Positions 5,394-6,092 of a stretch of 6,092 bases of DNA are shown here, piece by piece (positions within the stretch are counted from its first letter, which is position 1; every line of letters starts with the position of its first letter). Position numbers and translations under genes: made by a program. The notes under the pieces were generated by a model. That model searched no databases and was not told where the DNA came from. It saw only the letters and a program-made list of their open reading frames with translations. The stretch is from JBBRWV01 sp038248985 (GTDB taxonomy: Bacteria > Planctomycetota > Phycisphaerae > WQYP01), in assembly GCA_038248985.1 (NCBI GenBank), contig JBBRWV010000166.1, forward strand, positions 1 through 6,092, written 5' to 3'.

Positions 5394-6092
5394 ATGCAAA
5401 CCCTCTCCCTCCTCCAAAACCCTGATACCTACATCCCCTGCTCCACCGAAAACATGCTCGTCGATCATGACTACCGCAACTACTGGCTCCTTCACTTCCA
5501 ACAACACTTCCCCGTCCTCATGCAACACGCCCTCGATACCTACGGCCCATCCGCACAATCCCGCATCGACGCCTGCACCCACGACTTCCTCTCCTCCATC
5601 CAAGCCATCCGCGAAACCCCCGACCTCCTCGGCGAACTCGACATCCTCGTCCTCGACCTCCTCCGTCAGAAAAAACTCATCGCCCACCAACTCCCCGACC
5701 CCTTCCTCAAAATGAAGCAACGCGAAAACGAAACCGTCCTCGCACTCTACCCCACCGTCGTCGCTGAACTCGACGCCCACGCCAACCCCCTCGAAGCACT
5801 CCTCCTCGCCACCACCGGCATCTTCGCCGGCAACATCTTCGACCTCGGCGCCCGCGCCACCGCCCAAATGTTCGCCTCCGAATCCCCCGACTTCCTAAAA
5901 GTCCGCGACACCGTCGCCCGCAACCGCCCCTGGCTCGTCGATCACTTCAACCCCCTCGCCCAACGCATCCTCACCGCCCCCCACCAACAAGCCATCTTCC
6001 TCTGCGACAACGCCGGCTCAGACTGCCTCCTCGGCGTACTCCCCTTCTGCCGCTTCCTCGCCCAACGCGGCACCACCGTCCTCATCGCCGCC
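5394..6092 (+). CDS. DUF89 / ARMT1-like damage-control phosphatase, 3' end missing
   Basis: This is the N-terminal 233 residues of a DUF89-family metal-dependent phosphatase; the gene runs off the right edge. DUF89 enzymes are proposed 'damage-control' phosphatases that remove unwanted or damaged phosphometabolites. The subfamily containing the C-terminal domain of human PANK4 and plant At2g17340 acts on phosphopantetheine-type compounds. This protein resembles that subfamily: PFLKMKQRENE (103-113), GIFAGNIFDLGA (142-153), RPWLVDHF (178-185) and the active-site CDNAGSDCLLGVLPF (204-218), where D205, N206 and D210 are the expected metal or phosphate ligands. ATG 5394 begins a stretch (LLQNPDTYIPC) that fits the family N-terminus; the ribosome binding site is poor. 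The gene lies 29 bp after the TAG that ends the hepT remnant. It has the same CTC/GCC/ATC-dominated codon use as the transporter, unlike the intervening toxin-antitoxin pair. The substrate in this organism is unknown. Confidence 0.88.
   Translation, partial: MQTLSLLQNPDTYIPCSTENMLVDHDYRNYWLLHFQQHFPVLMQHALDTYGPSAQSRIDACTHDFLSSIQAIRETPDLLGELDILVLDLLRQKKLIAHQLPDPFLKMKQRENETVLALYPTVVAELDAHANPLEALLLATTGIFAGNIFDLGARATAQMFASESPDFLKVRDTVARNRPWLVDHFNPLAQRILTAPHQQAIFLCDNAGSDCLLGVLPFCRFLAQRGTTVLIAA

Overview
The window looks like chromosome from a GC-rich bacterium, most likely of the Planctomycetota-Verrucomicrobiota-Chlamydiota (PVC) group. This placement is inference. It rests on the MoxR/DUF58 gene pair, the OPT-like membrane transporter, the plant-like DUF89 phosphatase, and short 7-bp-periodic intergenic arrays of the kind remembered from PVC genomes. 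No rRNA, tRNA or taxonomic marker is present to confirm it.

Layout. At the left edge is a 7-bp tandem array (1-42). It abuts the stop codon of a DUF58/VWA-type protein on the minus strand (45-956). Upstream of that gene, in the same orientation, is a MoxR-family AAA+ ATPase (1036-2064). The two form the classic MoxR-DUF58 pair, in which the ATPase is thought to remodel or activate a target with help from its VWA-like partner. The other usual members of such operons (BatA/BatB-type VWA and TPR membrane proteins) would lie beyond the left edge. A 567-bp non-coding gap (2065-2631) separates this operon from the divergent right half. It holds a perfect 12-bp palindrome, a spaced inverted repeat and a mosaic of three different heptamer arrays.

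On the plus strand follow four genes. The first is a 660-residue polytopic OPT-like transporter (2632-4614) with a heptamer array embedded in its coding sequence. Next, behind its own promoter-like sequence and a good ribosome binding site, comes an MntA/HepT toxin-antitoxin pair. The nucleotidyltransferase antitoxin (4745-5035) overlaps the HEPN toxin by 4 bp (5032-5298). The last is the first 233 codons of a DUF89/ARMT1-like damage-control phosphatase (5394 to the window end).

Three observations stand out. (1) Five separate arrays with the same 7-bp period but different words are scattered through the window, one of them inside the transporter gene beside an A8 run. (2) The HepT frame is cut by a TGA exactly where the family carries a conserved Trp; the frame continues afterwards with a recognisable HepT C-terminus to a TAG at 5362. 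(3) The whole plus strand is strongly C-over-G skewed whichever strand is coding, except over the toxin-antitoxin genes, which are much more balanced and so look like a later insertion between the transporter and the phosphatase.
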